Shown here one piece after another: positions 17,291-24,504 of a stretch of DNA of 41,787 bases. The notes beneath the pieces were generated by a model. The model searched no databases and was not told the DNA's origin. It was given only the letters and a program-made list of their open reading frames with translations. Every line of letters begins with the position of its first letter. Within the stretch, counting starts at the first letter, position 1. The stretch comes from Verrucomicrobiota bacterium (GTDB taxonomy: Bacteria > Verrucomicrobiota > Kiritimatiellia > SS1-B-03-39 > UBA6053), in contig JAFIGD010000045.1 of assembly GCA_020831625.1 (NCBI GenBank), positions 1-41,787 of the forward strand. Reading direction: 5' to 3'. The translations under genes and the position numbers were made by a program.

Positions 17291-18379
17291 ATGCCGCTGA
17301 TGCCCAAACCCGGTCTGGACTCCCTGATGGTGTATGAACCCGGCCGACCGCTGGAGGAGGTTGCGCGCGCGCACGGTCTGGCGCCGTCGGAGCTGGTGAA
17401 GCTGGCGTCGAACGAGAACGCGCTGGGGCCGAGTCCGAAGGCGGTCGAGGCCATGCGGAACGCGGCATCGAAAATGCATCTGTACCCCGACGGCGGCGCG
17501 TTTTATCTGCGCGGGGCGCTTGCGGAAAAGCTCGGGATTCCGGCGGATCATTTGTTGTTTGGAAACGGCAGCAATGAGATTATCGAATTTTTGGGGCATG
17601 TTTTTCTGGGGCCGGGCACGAATCTGGTGATGAGTCAGGCGGCGTTCATTATCTACAAGCTGGTGGCGAACAGCTTCGGAGCCGAGACGCGGATGGCACC
17701 GATGAAGGATTTCACTCATGATCTGGACGCGATGCTGGGGTTGATCGACGAGCAGACGCGGCTGGTGTTTGTGGCGAATCCGAACAATCCCACCGGAACC
17801 CGGGTGGACAATGCCGCGCTGGACGCGTTTTTGGACCGGGTACCGGAGCATGTGCTGGTGGTGTTGGACGAGGCCTATGTGGAACTGTTGCCGCCGGTGG
17901 AACAGCCGCCTTCGCTGGACTGGGTGAAACAGGGACGGCAGGTTCTGGTGATGCGCACCTTTTCGAAGACCTACGGTTTGGCGGGCATCCGGCTGGGGTA
18001 TGCGGTGGCGCGGCCGGAACTGCTGGGGCTGCTGAACAAATTCCGTCAGCCGTTTAATGTCACCGCCATGGCGCTGGCGGCGGCGCAGGCGGCGCTGGAG
18101 GACGAGGCCTATGTGGAGCGGACCCGGGACCTGGTGCGGGAGGGGCTGGCGTATTTTGAAGCCGAATGCGCGGCGATGGGGCTGGAGACGGTGCCGTCGG
18201 TGGCGAATTTTCTGCTGATCAAAACCGGGGCGGGGCGGAAGCATTTTGACGCGCTGATGTCCCGGGGCGTGATTGCGCGTCCGATGGATGGATACGGGTT
18301 GCCGGCGTGGCTGCGGGTGACGGTGGGGACCCGCCCTGAAAACGAGCGGTTTATTGAGAAACTGAAGGAGATTTTATAA
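17291..18379 (+). CDS. hisC: histidinol-phosphate/aromatic aminotransferase
   Basis: The product is 362 residues, a class I/II PLP aminotransferase. Motifs are LASNENALGPSP, NPNNPTGT, and the PLP lysine K226 in TFSKTYGLAGIRLGY. AGGAG lies eight to nine bases before the ATG. Placed between pheA and tyrA, it probably serves phenylalanine and tyrosine transamination as well as, or instead of, histidine; this is the classic position of hisHb in the aromatic supraoperon. Its stop overlaps the next ATG by one base (TAATG). Confidence 0.93.
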   Translation: MPLMPKPGLDSLMVYEPGRPLEEVARAHGLAPSELVKLASNENALGPSPKAVEAMRNAASKMHLYPDGGAFYLRGALAEKLGIPADHLLFGNGSNEIIEFLGHVFLGPGTNLVMSQAAFIIYKLVANSFGAETRMAPMKDFTHDLDAMLGLIDEQTRLVFVANPNNPTGTRVDNAALDAFLDRVPEHVLVVLDEAYVELLPPVEQPPSLDWVKQGRQVLVMRTFSKTYGLAGIRLGYAVARPELLGLLNKFRQPFNVTAMALAAAQAALEDEAYVERTRDLVREGLAYFEAECAAMGLETVPSVANFLLIKTGAGRKHFDALMSRGVIARPMDGYGLPAWLRVTVGTRPENERFIEKLKEIL

Positions 18380-19911
18380 TGGAGTGTGTGGCATTGCTGG
18401 GGTTGGGTCTGATGGGCGGCAGCGTGGGGCTGGCATTAAAACAGGGCAAGGCGTCCCTGAAGGTTCGGGCGTATGCGCGGCGGGAGGAGACCCGGGCGGC
18501 GGCGCTGCGGCTGGGAATGGCGGACGAGGTGTTTGACGATCCGGCTGAGGCGGTTCAGGGCGCGGATTTGGTGATTGTGTGTGTGCCGGTGTGCAAAATT
18601 CCGGAACTGATCGCGGCTGCGAAGCCGGGGCTGAAGTCCGGAGCGGTGGTGACCGATGTGGGGAGCACCAAGGCTTGGCTGGCGAATGAAGTGCGTGAGG
18701 TTTTGGCGGGCAGCGACGTGGTGTTTGTGGGGAGTCATCCGATGTGCGGCAGTGAGAAAACCGGGCTGGAGGCCGCGTGTGCCGGATTGTACAACAAGGC
18801 GGTCTGCATTGTGTGTTCGGATGCCGAAAGCCGGTCGGTGGCGTGGAAGGTTACGCATTTCTGGAGCGGGCTCGGGGCCCGGGTGGTGGAAATGGATGCG
18901 GTCAAACATGATGAAATCGCGGCGGCGACGAGTCATGTGCCGCATTTGACCGCGACGGCGGCGGTGTTGGCCACGCGGGGCGAGGTTGCAGACCTTCGGG
19001 ATTTGATCGGGCCGGGGTTCCGGGACACCACGCGGGTGGCGGCGGGATCGCCGGAGATCTGGCGGGATATTGTACAGAGCAATGCGGACGCGGTGTTGAA
19101 GGGTCTGAAGTCGGTGCTCGATGCGGTTCAGGAAATGGTTGGGGTTTTGGAGGCGGGGGATTTCGCGGGAGTGGAGCGTCTGCTGGCGAGGGGGGCGGAG
19201 CGCCGGAAAGCGCTTTGTGATTGTGCGGACCCCAAAACGGTGGAGGCTCCGGCGCGGGTGGTGGCGATTGACGGGCCTTCGGCTTCGGGAAAATCCACGG
19301 TGGCCCGCGGGGTGGCGAAGGCCCTGGGCGCGCTGTATGTGGATTCGGGGGCGATGTACCGGGGAATGACCTGGAAAGTGCTGCGGGCCGGCGTGGATCC
19401 GGAGAACGAGGAGGCGGTGCGGGAGGTGATGCGGGACTCGACCTGGAGTTTTGAGACGGTGGACGGCGCGGTGCGCTTCACGATTGACGGGGAGGATCCG
19501 GGCGAGGAGATCCGCGGGGAGGCGGTGCGCGACACCGTGAGCTATGTGGCGCGGATTCCGGAGGTGCGGACCTTTATTGTGGACCGCATCCGCGGGATGC
19601 GGGGCATGGGGAAACTGGTGGTGGAGGGACGCGACATCGGAACGGTGGTGTTTCCGGACACGGCGTGGAAATTCTATCTGGATGCCGATCCCGATGAGCG
19701 GGCCCGGCGGCGGAACGCGGAATTGATCGCCACCGAAAGCGGCACGTCGGTGGAGGCGGTGCTGGCGAATCTGAAGATGCGGGACCACATCGACAGCACC
19801 CGCAAAACCGCGCCGCTGCAGGTCGCGCCCGGGGCGGTGGTGGTGGATACCACGCATTTGACCCTGGAGCAGGTGGTGGAGCAGATTTTGGGGCGGATAA
19901 GAGAGAGTTGA
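18379..19911 (+). CDS. prephenate dehydrogenase - cytidylate kinase fusion
   Basis: The product is 510 residues in two enzymes. TyrA (about 1-280) shows the NAD loop LLGLGLMGGSVGLALK, TDVGSTK, GSHPMCGSEKTGLEAA, and ATSHVPHLTATAA. From residue 294 a complete cytidylate kinase follows: VVAIDGPSASGKSTVARGVA (P-loop 299-306), YVDSGAMYRGMTWK, VEGRDIGTVVFPD, and DADPDERARRRNAE. No stop lies between them. A GGAGG 11 bases ahead of an in-frame GTG at 19258 falls exactly where a free Cmk would begin, so separate Cmk could also be made. In the known supraoperon pheA-hisH-tyrA-aroF-cmk, aroF (EPSP synthase) lies between these two; here it is missing. Confidence 0.93.
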   Translation: MECVALLGLGLMGGSVGLALKQGKASLKVRAYARREETRAAALRLGMADEVFDDPAEAVQGADLVIVCVPVCKIPELIAAAKPGLKSGAVVTDVGSTKAWLANEVREVLAGSDVVFVGSHPMCGSEKTGLEAACAGLYNKAVCIVCSDAESRSVAWKVTHFWSGLGARVVEMDAVKHDEIAAATSHVPHLTATAAVLATRGEVADLRDLIGPGFRDTTRVAAGSPEIWRDIVQSNADAVLKGLKSVLDAVQEMVGVLEAGDFAGVERLLARGAERRKALCDCADPKTVEAPARVVAIDGPSASGKSTVARGVAKALGALYVDSGAMYRGMTWKVLRAGVDPENEEAVREVMRDSTWSFETVDGAVRFTIDGEDPGEEIRGEAVRDTVSYVARIPEVRTFIVDRIRGMRGMGKLVVEGRDIGTVVFPDTAWKFYLDADPDERARRRNAELIATESGTSVEAVLANLKMRDHIDSTRKTAPLQVAPGAVVVDTTHLTLEQVVEQILGRIRES

Positions 19912-19929
19912 GAGGTGCGTGGTAAGAAT

Positions 19930-19943
19930 CCCGCCATGGCGGG
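19930..19943 (+). terminator. short GC palindrome after the operon
   Basis: CCCGCCATGGCGGG is a perfect 14-base palindrome that can form a 5-bp stem with a CATG loop, 18 bases after the tyrA·cmk stop. Only a weak, delayed T-tract follows, so intrinsic termination is possible but not convincing. Confidence 0.35.
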
Positions 19944-19970
19944 CGGGCGTTGAACGTTAATTTTTACGCT

Positions 19971-20468
19971 CTATTCCGTAAAGAATTCACGGACCGCCTC
20001 CGCCCGGGCGCGGAAGATTTTTTCGAGTTGGGGTTTGAAGAAATGCCGGTGGCCGATGCGGCATCCGTAAATTTTATAGCGGACTTCGTCGAGGATAAGG
20101 GTGCCGTTGTTTTGTGTTTCAAAACGGTGGGTGTGTATCCAGGCGCGGTACGGCCCTTTGAGCATGGTGTCGGTGAATCCATGGGGTGGGGTCACGGAAT
20201 CAATCTTCGCAATCCATTTCAGAGGGATTCCCATGACCTGAAGTCGATAGCTGAAGACATCTCCGGGTGACATGATTTCAGGAAACGGCGGTTCAATCCG
20301 CATTTTTTGCCCGGGTGGCGTGATTTTACCGAGATTTGCGGGCCGCTGAAAAAAATCAAACACTTCTTCAAGCGGGCGGGGGACCCATTGGGCGGCATTG
20401 AGCAGGCGGTACCCATCTTCAGCGGTGCTGAAAGACAGTTTGAAGGGCGGGGAATCAGGCGTGTTCAT
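19971..20468 (-). CDS. SRPBCC-fold protein (polyketide cyclase/START-like)
   Basis: The product is 165 residues. The N-terminal pattern NAAQWVPRPLEEVFDFFQRPANLGKITPP is typical of small SRPBCC proteins that bind a hydrophobic ligand in a helix-grip pocket; the ligand is unknown. The start MNTPDSPP at 20468 was preferred because the domain starts soon after; a longer open frame to 20549 has no family support. No Shine-Dalgarno is seen. It converges on the tyrA·cmk gene. Bases 20469-20644 upstream hold two TTTCCGA/TCGGAAA palindromes. Confidence 0.75.
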   Translation of the reverse strand: MNTPDSPPFKLSFSTAEDGYRLLNAAQWVPRPLEEVFDFFQRPANLGKITPPGQKMRIEPPFPEIMSPGDVFSYRLQVMGIPLKWIAKIDSVTPPHGFTDTMLKGPYRAWIHTHRFETQNNGTLILDEVRYKIYGCRIGHRHFFKPQLEKIFRARAEAVREFFTE

Positions 20469-20591
20469 GATGATGCATCGCGCATACACGAAAAAACTTA
20501 ATGGATTCTTATCCTGAAACGGCTTATCCGGCACCGGCTTCAGGAGCATTCAGACCGGATCCGCGTTTCCTAACGCTTGATGCGCCGTGGT

Positions 20592-20639
20592 TTTCCGACG
20601 CTCGGAAATGCATTCGGGTCCGTTTCCGATCTTCGGAAA
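20592..20639. repeat. pair of TTTCCGA-N3-TCGGAAA palindromes
   Basis: Two copies, at 20592-20608 and 20623-20639, each have perfect 7-base arms around three bases, separated by 14 bases. The same motif recurs at 34220-34240 and 34254-34268. They lie just past the end of the minus-strand glycosyltransferase gene and may act as terminators or protein-binding sites. Confidence 0.8.
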
Positions 20640-20644
20640 TCGGT

Positions 20645-21760
20645 TTAAGACGGTGACGGGCCGGTTTCTTTGGCGATGACGCGGGCGAGGCCGGTGAGGA
20701 AGTTCTGGAGATCGAATTTTTCGGCGCGGGCGCGGATGGCGCGGCGGTTCCAGGGGTGGGTTTCGGCTTTTTGGACGGCGGCGAGGAGGCTGTCCTCGGT
20801 CTGCTCGTCGAAAAAGAGGCCGCTGACGCCGTCTTCGACGGTTTCGGTGGCGCCGCCGCGGCGGTAGGCGATGACGGGGGTGCCGCAGGCCATGGCTTCG
20901 ACGGGGACGATGCCGTAATCCTCTTCGCCGGGGAAGAGGAGGAAGCGGCAGTGCTGATAGTGATGCCGCAGGATGTCGTCGGGCTGTCGGCCGAGGAATT
21001 CGATGTTGGGGCCGGCGACCGCTTTGAGCGCGTCGAGGCCGGAGCCGCTGCCCATGACTTTAAGGGGATGGCCGGAGCGGGTGTAGGCGCGGACGGCGAG
21101 GTCGACTTTTTTATAAGGCACGAGGGCGCTGATGATGAAGTCGTAGTCTTCGCGGGGGGCGTCGGTTGGGTGAAAATAACCAGTGTCGGCGGGGGGATAA
21201 ACCACATCGCAGTCGCGGCCATAGAAGCGCGCAATGCGGTCGCGCACGTGTTCGCTGATGGCGACGAAGCGGTGGACGCGGGCGGCGGTGCGTTTGTCCC
21301 AGGCGCGGAGGGCGGCGAGGACGGGTTTGAGCAGGGCGCGCTTGACGGGATGGGGAAAGTATTCCTCGTGAAAGAGCCAGGCGTAGCGCATGGGGGTGAA
21401 GCAGTAGCAGATGTGGCGGGTGCCGGGGGCGGTGCGGATGCTTTTGGCGACGCAGTGGCTGGTGCTCACGAGGACTTCGAGGTCGGCGGCGGGCTTCCAG
21501 AAGCGGACCATCAGCGGCATGACCGGCAGAAAATTCCGATACGATTCAAAGATGCCGGGGATGCGCTGCAGCGGGGTGGTGCGGATCGGATGCGAGGCAA
21601 TGCGGTCACTTACGGAGCCGGGGCTGTGGATCAGGGTGAACAGCGGCGCGTCGGGGTAGGCGTCGCAGAGGAGTTCGAGCACGCGCTCGCCGCCGCGCAT
21701 GCCGGTAAGCCAGTCGTGACAGAGTCCGGCTTTCAGAGGGGGAAAGACGGGGGGGCTCAT
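20645..21760 (-). CDS. GT4-family glycosyltransferase
   Basis: The product is 371 residues with a GT-B fold. The N-terminus GLCHDWLTGMRGGERVLELL is typical of WbaZ-like mannosyl/glycosyltransferases. The donor-site E-x7-E pattern is in FPGEEDYGIVPVEAMACGTP, followed by GGATETVEDGVSGLFF. It probably builds a surface polysaccharide or glycolipid using a nucleotide sugar. The start at 21760 was chosen by the family N-terminus and by its ATGA overlap with the upstream mutase; the longer frame is a shadow. Confidence 0.9.
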   Translation of the reverse strand: MSPPVFPPLKAGLCHDWLTGMRGGERVLELLCDAYPDAPLFTLIHSPGSVSDRIASHPIRTTPLQRIPGIFESYRNFLPVMPLMVRFWKPAADLEVLVSTSHCVAKSIRTAPGTRHICYCFTPMRYAWLFHEEYFPHPVKRALLKPVLAALRAWDKRTAARVHRFVAISEHVRDRIARFYGRDCDVVYPPADTGYFHPTDAPREDYDFIISALVPYKKVDLAVRAYTRSGHPLKVMGSGSGLDALKAVAGPNIEFLGRQPDDILRHHYQHCRFLLFPGEEDYGIVPVEAMACGTPVIAYRRGGATETVEDGVSGLFFDEQTEDSLLAAVQKAETHPWNRRAIRARAEKFDLQNFLTGLARVIAKETGPSPS

Positions 21761-22947
21761 ACCTCGCCGCGCAGCCAGGCGGGAATCCATTCGAAGGTGC
21801 GGAGATCGACCTTGCCATCGCGGACGAATTCGTCGAAGGGGACTTCTTCGGTGACGGGACCGACGGGGCCTTCGAGGGTGGCCAGGGGAACGGGCTCGGC
21901 GCTGTGGCCGCGGATTTCGACCGGAGTGCGGTGATCCATGGTCACCAGAAGCCGGTAGGGTTCGCCGCGGGATTCCATTTCCCGCCAAATCGGGCCGACG
22001 ACTTTGGCGTCGAAGGCCTCGATGGCTTCGGTTTTTAGCTTGGCGTCGCCGACATGGCCGCATTCGTCGGGGGCCTCGACGTGAACGTAGACGAAGTCCT
22101 GGGTTTTGAGGGCGTCGAGGGCGTAGGCGACTTTGCCGTCGTAGTTGGTGTCGATCCAGCCGGTGGCTCCGGGGACTTTGGGGGTGTCGAGTCCGGCGAG
22201 CACGCCCAGACCGCGGACGAGATCGACGGCGGTGATGACGGTGCCGGTCATGTTGTAGAGATCTGCATAGGTGGGGAGCTGGAGGGCGGGGCCCTGGCCC
22301 CAGAGCCAGATTTGGGTGACGGGGACTTCGCCGCGGGCTTTGCGGGCGAGGTTGACGGGATGGCCGGCGAGCACCGCTTTGGAGGCGTCCATGAGGCGTT
22401 GAAGATCCCCGGCCCGGTTGCCCTGCGGCAGATAGGGGATGATGTTCTGTTCGAGAATATCGTGCGGGGGCTGGGTGACCGGTTTGGCGGGTCCGTTTTT
22501 CCAGATGAGCAGGTGGCGGTACTGCACGCCGGGGTGGAAGGTGAGTCCTTCGCCGCCGAGGGCCTCCTGCAGGGCCTCGATCAGGGGCAGGGCATCCTCG
22601 TTGGAAATGTGTCCGGAGGAGTAATCGACCATGGTGTCGTCGGCGATGTGCACGAGGTTGCAGCGGATGGCCACATCCTCGGGCGCGAGTGGAATGCCGG
22701 CACCGGCGGCCTCGATGGGAGCGCGGCCGCTGTAAAATTCGCGGGCGTCGTAGCCCAAGAGGCCGAGGTTGGCGACATCGCTGCCGGGGGGAAGGCCTTC
22801 GGGAACGGTGTCGGCCAGATAGAGATTCCCGGCGGCGGCGATGCGCCGCATGTTGGGAATGTTTGCGGCCTGAAGCGGGGTGCGGTTTTGGAGAACGGGG
22901 CAGGGGCGGTCGCCCATGCCGTCTCCCACTAAGACAATCGTTTTCAT
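21757..22947 (-). CDS. apgM: cofactor-independent phosphoglycerate mutase, archaeal type
   Basis: The product is 396 residues of the alkaline-phosphatase superfamily. The metal-binding start VLVGDGMGDRP, the active serine in GSDVANLGLLGYD, VHVEAPDECGHVGD and the late TMDHRTPVEIRGHS are all present. It should interconvert 3- and 2-phosphoglycerate. This family has also been proposed as a non-homologous homoserine kinase, which cannot be tested here. AGGA lies eight bases before the ATG. It is transcribed away from manA and overlaps the GT4 gene. Confidence 0.9.
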   Translation of the reverse strand: MKTIVLVGDGMGDRPCPVLQNRTPLQAANIPNMRRIAAAGNLYLADTVPEGLPPGSDVANLGLLGYDAREFYSGRAPIEAAGAGIPLAPEDVAIRCNLVHIADDTMVDYSSGHISNEDALPLIEALQEALGGEGLTFHPGVQYRHLLIWKNGPAKPVTQPPHDILEQNIIPYLPQGNRAGDLQRLMDASKAVLAGHPVNLARKARGEVPVTQIWLWGQGPALQLPTYADLYNMTGTVITAVDLVRGLGVLAGLDTPKVPGATGWIDTNYDGKVAYALDALKTQDFVYVHVEAPDECGHVGDAKLKTEAIEAFDAKVVGPIWREMESRGEPYRLLVTMDHRTPVEIRGHSAEPVPLATLEGPVGPVTEEVPFDEFVRDGKVDLRTFEWIPAWLRGEV

Positions 22948-23007
22948 TTGCGGATTCCTATGCTATGGGACGGAGGATTTTAACCTCTGTAGCAAAGGAA
23001 TGTCTTG

Positions 23008-24000
23008 ATGGAAACCCTTTTTGTTCCCCTCCGTTTTCGCCCGGTGTATCAAACCTATCTCTGGGGCGGCGAGAACTTGAAAACCCGTCTCGGGCGCACG
23101 GATGCTCCGGAGGGCATTGTGGCGGAATCCTGGGAAATTTCCGACCGGGACGACGGCATGGGCGTGGTGGCGGAGGGGCCGTTTGAAGGAAAAACCTTCC
23201 GCGAGCTGATGGAGGCGCACGGTTCGTCGATTTTGGGGGCGCGTTGCGGGTCGGAGCGTTTTCCGCTGCTGATCAAGGTGCTGGACGCGGCGCAGACGCT
23301 GAGTGTGCAGGTGCATCCCAACGACGAAACCGCCAGAGAATTCGGGGGCGAGGCCAAAACCGAGATGTGGTATGTGCTGGAGGCGGAGCCGGACGCGGTG
23401 GTGTATTGCGGGTTGAAGGAGGGCGTGACCCCGGAGGCGTTCCGGGCCGCGATTGAGGCGAACACGCTGGAGGATTGGATGAAGACGATCCCGGTGAAGT
23501 CCGGAGACGCGATTTTTGTGCCCGGGGGCCGGGTGCATGCGATCGGGGCGGGCTGTCTGTTGCTGGAGGTGCAGCAGAATTCGAACACCACCTACCGGAT
23601 TTATGACTGGGGCCGGGTGGGCGCGGACGGGAAGGGCCGCGAACTGCACATCGACAAGGCCATGGAGGTGAGTCTCTGGGAGGATCCCGACAGCGCGCTG
23701 ACCCCGGCGGAGCCGCTGGAGCCGTTCTGCGGTCTGGCGCGTGAAAAAATTATGGAATCGCCCTATTTTCGACTGGAATCGTTAAAGGTGACCGGGGAGA
23801 CGGTGCTGGGATTTGACGGGGAGAGTTTTCAAGTGCTGTTCGCGATAGAGCAGGGGTTCACGGTGACCGGCAACGGGGAAACGGTGGATGTGCCTCAGGG
23901 CAGTTCGGTGCTGATCCCGGCGGCGCTGCGGGAGGTGTCGATTGTTCCGGACGCCGCCGACGCGCGGATGATGCGGGTGTTTTTGCCGGAGAGGGCATAG
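23008..24000 (+). CDS. manA: mannose-6-phosphate isomerase, class I (short form)
   Basis: The product is about 330 residues, a cupin enzyme interconverting fructose-6-P and mannose-6-P. Zinc-site motifs are VQVHPND, AKTEMWYVLEAEPD and GGRVHAIG, and NSNTTYRIYDWGR confirms the short bacterial class. The ATG at 23008 has AAGGAA eight bases upstream; a TTG one codon earlier is less likely. It could supply mannose units for the GT4 enzyme transcribed divergently. Confidence 0.93.
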   Translation: METLFVPLRFRPVYQTYLWGGENLKTRLGRTDAPEGIVAESWEISDRDDGMGVVAEGPFEGKTFRELMEAHGSSILGARCGSERFPLLIKVLDAAQTLSVQVHPNDETAREFGGEAKTEMWYVLEAEPDAVVYCGLKEGVTPEAFRAAIEANTLEDWMKTIPVKSGDAIFVPGGRVHAIGAGCLLLEVQQNSNTTYRIYDWGRVGADGKGRELHIDKAMEVSLWEDPDSALTPAEPLEPFCGLAREKIMESPYFRLESLKVTGETVLGFDGESFQVLFAIEQGFTVTGNGETVDVPQGSSVLIPAALREVSIVPDAADARMMRVFLPERA

Positions 24001-24042
24001 AGGGCGAAGGCCTTTCCACCGTATTTCTTTGCTTCCTTCTCT

Positions 24043-24504
24043 TTAAAATTTCTCCCGCACCAGTTTATCGAGTTGAGTCCAGTCGTGCCAGGGGTGGAGG
24101 TTGGGATGGGGTTCGGGACGGGGCATGTGGTTGTTTTTGGGGATGTCGCGCCAGAAGGCGAGCAGGCCCTCGTTGGCGGCAGCGGCGGCGGTGCCGGGCA
24201 TGTCGTCGATGAGCGCGGCTGCGCCGAGGGCGCGCAGGGCGGCGGGTTTGCCTTTGGGAATGTCCTCTTCGAAGAGGACCCGGTCGGGAAGCGGAAAGCC
24301 GTGTTCGGCAAGCCAGCCACAGGTTATTTCACGCCGCTCCCGCTTGCGGGAGGTGATGTAGACGATTTCAACAAGCCCTTCGTTCCGCCAGGCGTGGAGG
24401 ATGTCGGCGGCGCCGGGGGCGGGGTAGGCGGGATAGGGCGGCGTTTCACTCCAGAAGGCGGTGGTGTCGTCGATATCGACCCCGATCAGCGGTGGCCGGT
24501 TCAC
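24043..24504 (-). CDS. small HAD-like hydrolase
   Basis: The product is 153 residues. HAD motifs are visible: GVDIDDTTAF (motif I, nucleophile Asp), VYITSRKRERR (motif II), a lysine in DIPKGKPAALRAL (motif III), and ALIDDMPG (motif IV). There is no large cap domain. It resembles 5'-nucleotidase/phosphatase members, substrate unknown. It starts with GTG at 24504, which overlaps the stop of the upstream gene as GTGA, so it is coupled to the secreted GH-like gene. Confidence 0.75.
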   Translation of the reverse strand: MNRPPLIGVDIDDTTAFWSETPPYPAYPAPGAADILHAWRNEGLVEIVYITSRKRERREITCGWLAEHGFPLPDRVLFEEDIPKGKPAALRALGAAALIDDMPGTAAAAANEGLLAFWRDIPKNNHMPRPEPHPNLHPWHDWTQLDKLVREKF

